A DNA stretch of 64,000 bases from an uncultured Lachnospiraceae bacterium (lineage in GTDB: Bacteria > Bacillota > Clostridia > Lachnospirales > Lachnospiraceae), in assembly GCA_910578845.1 (NCBI GenBank), contig CAJTSL010000011.1:23147-87146 (forward strand), given 5' to 3'. The notes beneath the pieces were generated by a model. That model was not told where the DNA came from. It was given only the letters and a program-made list of their open reading frames with translations, and did no database searches. The translations under genes and the position numbers were made by a program. Shown here piece after piece: positions 62,840-64,000 of the stretch. Each line of letters opens with the position of its first letter. Positions within the stretch are counted from its first letter, which is position 1.

Positions 62840-62927
62840 TTTGTCAAGAACCCTCCATTCTTATTGTTTGCTGCTTTCTGTTATATCTTTATCCGGTCGA
62901 TTTGCCCTCTTTCCTGTAAAGTACTTT

Positions 62928-62956
62928 ATTGTATCATTCTTTCTTTTCCGAGTCAA
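62928..62956 (-). promoter_or_regulatory. Sigma-A promoter of DUF362 gene
   Basis: Minus strand -35 TTGACT (62956-62951), 17-base spacer, -10 TACAAT (62933-62928), about 90 bases upstream of the start. The rest of the 62957-63132 gap shows no open frame. Confidence 0.78.
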
Positions 62957-63132
62957 ATGACTATTCTATTAAGAAACACTGGATTGGGACAATGATGGAA
63001 ACCATAAGCCGGAACGGTAAATAGAAGCTCCTATTTGGAGTGTTGACGTAATAAAAAGATATTCATCCCGGTGGCAACACGTATGTCCATACCATACAAG
63101 AAATTAACGGAAAAAGGACTGCTACGCATACT

Positions 63133-63924
63133 TTATAATCTTGCGATCTTGCAAATCATGTCAGGCAAGACTACACATCTTGAGTGATCATATATCTTCT
63201 GCATCTCTTCACTTCTTCCGACAAGCGGTACTCCCGTTGCGGAATTATCAGATACTACTAAGAGCGCAATGGCAGGAATCCCCATGATCTTTCCAATTGC
63301 GTAGAAAGCGGATGTCTCCATTTCGATCAAATCGGTGCCAAATCCCCGGATCTCTTCAAGATGCGTGTATTCCATAGCAATCGAATCGGTACAGAACACA
63401 CTGGCACCTTTGATCAAGTGGCCACCGCTCTTAGCAAGTTCTATGATCTGTGCGACATACTGTTCGTCCGGGTATATCTTTTCAAAGGGAACATAATCCC
63501 TGATGCTCGCTTTCAGGTAAGTATTTGCCAGGGTACCCGCAACAGCATAGCTGGGCGTACAAATATCTCCTATATGGAACCCCTCTTTTAACGCTCCCGC
63601 TGCGCCGATAAAAATAAGCCGCTTGAATCGCAATTCCCCACAGATGAGCAGATAGTCCAACATATTGCAGCCACCGGCGGCAGTTTTGATCCACGCAAGC
63701 TTCAAGCCGTCCTTTTCAACGAGAAACCCTTGGCAATAGCTTTGTGAACCTGTCTCCATAATTTTGAAAGACCCATCCTTCAAAATTTTGTATGGGCTAT
63801 ACGATGGCGCAACGACCAAAGCATCATAAACCACAGTATCTTCCAAGCCAAAATTGACGGTAGCCAGATTACTGGCATTATACTTATGCATGTTGTCCAA
63901 TATCTGCCTCATCTGATCTGTCAT
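63133..63924 (-). CDS. Purine/uridine nucleoside phosphorylase family protein
   Basis: 263 residues from the ATG at 63924, which has GGAG seven bases upstream inside repeat copy B; the open frame to 63987 only reads through the repeat. The family pattern is clear: RLIFIGAAGALKEGFHIGDI, GASVFCTDSIAMEY, LIEMETSAFYAIGKIMGIPA and LLVVSDNSATG. These enzymes split purine nucleosides or uridine into base and ribose-1-phosphate in the cytoplasm. No pathway neighbours are visible before the window ends. Specificity is unresolved. Confidence 0.85.
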   Translation of the reverse strand: MTDQMRQILDNMHKYNASNLATVNFGLEDTVVYDALVVAPSYSPYKILKDGSFKIMETGSQSYCQGFLVEKDGLKLAWIKTAAGGCNMLDYLLICGELRFKRLIFIGAAGALKEGFHIGDICTPSYAVAGTLANTYLKASIRDYVPFEKIYPDEQYVAQIIELAKSGGHLIKGASVFCTDSIAMEYTHLEEIRGFGTDLIEMETSAFYAIGKIMGIPAIALLVVSDNSATGVPLVGRSEEMQKIYDHSRCVVLPDMICKIARL

Positions 63925-63991
63925 CTTAATTCTCCATTCTTGCTCAACTTTCGGATTTTGGGGCCAAGACGCTATCAGCGTCGGCACAAAT
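63925..63991 (-). repeat. Dispersed repeat copy B, carries the RBS of the phosphorylase gene
   Basis: Matches 5420-5485 with only a few differences across about 66 bases. On the minus strand it has a perfect hairpin GACGCT-GAT-AGCGTC, then TTGGCCCCAAAA, and ends GAATGGAG, the ribosome binding site of the nucleoside phosphorylase gene. It sits at the window edge, so its upstream boundary is uncertain. Confidence 0.8.
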
Positions 63992-64000
63992 CAAATACCC

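Noticed and set aside
63925..63987. N-terminal extension of the nucleoside phosphorylase (MPTLIASWPQN)
   Set aside because: This stretch is the dispersed repeat. The ribosome binding site lies inside it, just before the ATG at 63924.
1..64000. tRNA or rRNA genes
   Set aside because: Gaps between genes were read for cloverleaf features and conserved rRNA strings; none was convincing, though a tool-based scan would be more reliable.

Overview
The window looks like a chromosomal segment of an anaerobic, gut-type Lachnospiraceae (Clostridia) bacterium. The reasons are moderate GC, strong AAAGGAG/GGAGG ribosome binding sites, a T-box in front of threonyl-tRNA synthetase, rubrerythrin, rubredoxin and hemerythrin proteins, an LplABC-type sugar importer with glycosidases, FucO, a LytTR/DUF3021 pair and DUF3842. 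These assignments come from reading motifs by eye; no database search was run. Most genes lie on the minus strand. No rRNA, tRNA, CRISPR array or prophage was seen.

Layout. 1-3.7 kb: a heterodimeric ABC exporter (first subunit cut by the window edge) and a MATE pump. 3.9-11.2 kb: a GH28 pectin-type hydrolase, an XRE regulator, FucO, two coupled flavodoxin-like proteins, a GH32 fructosidase and a hypothetical. 11.3-12 kb: a flavin reductase with a palindromic operator-like site. 12-15.4 kb: a four-gene operon of unrecognised proteins without signal peptides, two of them paralogous. 15.5-16.4 kb: a serine-recombinase scar and a Nim-like gene. 16.5-19.4 kb: a GH2 beta-mannosidase with a MITE-like element immediately upstream. 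19.4-22.5 kb: a LytTR/DUF3021/ABC-2 module. 22.7-26.1 kb: MerR/TipAS, MATE and ROK genes. 26.2-37.5 kb: a glucuronoxylan (aldouronate) locus with an importer, GH67, GH3, an AraC regulator and an SGNH esterase. 37.7-40.9 kb: an ECF sigma factor with an ABC transporter. 41-49 kb: HAD phosphatases, LysR, two chemotaxis receptors, DUF3842, an ECF-type S component with a kinase, and hemerythrin. 49-51.2 kb: thrS with its T-box. 51.4-57.8 kb: a DMT transporter, a tandem pair of ABC exporters, an alpha/beta hydrolase and TetR. 57.9-64 kb: HdeD-like and MscS-like membrane proteins, a rubredoxin/glutamate-synthase/rubrerythrin fusion, DUF362 and a nucleoside phosphorylase.

How it works together. The best-defined pathway is xylan side-chain use. 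Aldouronic acids would be imported by the LplABC-type system, GH67 would remove (methyl)glucuronic acid, GH3 would cut the xylo-oligosaccharide, the SGNH esterase would deacetylate, and the AraC protein would sense and regulate. Pectin (GH28), fructan/sucrose (GH32), mannan (GH2) and fuco/rhamno-lactaldehyde (FucO) functions nearby fit a plant- or mucus-glycan forager. The oxygen-defence proteins fit a strict anaerobe.

Points most worth a second look: (1) an in-frame fusion of two redox genes that still carries a perfect internal Shine-Dalgarno and start codon; (2) the four-gene operon at 12.0-15.4 kb; (3) a 242-250 bp MITE-like hairpin with 20-bp terminal inverted repeats; (4) a ~66-bp hairpin-bearing repeat that supplies the ribosome binding site of two unrelated genes 58 kb apart; (5) four direct repeats and a structured leader in front of an orphan vitamin-type S component.
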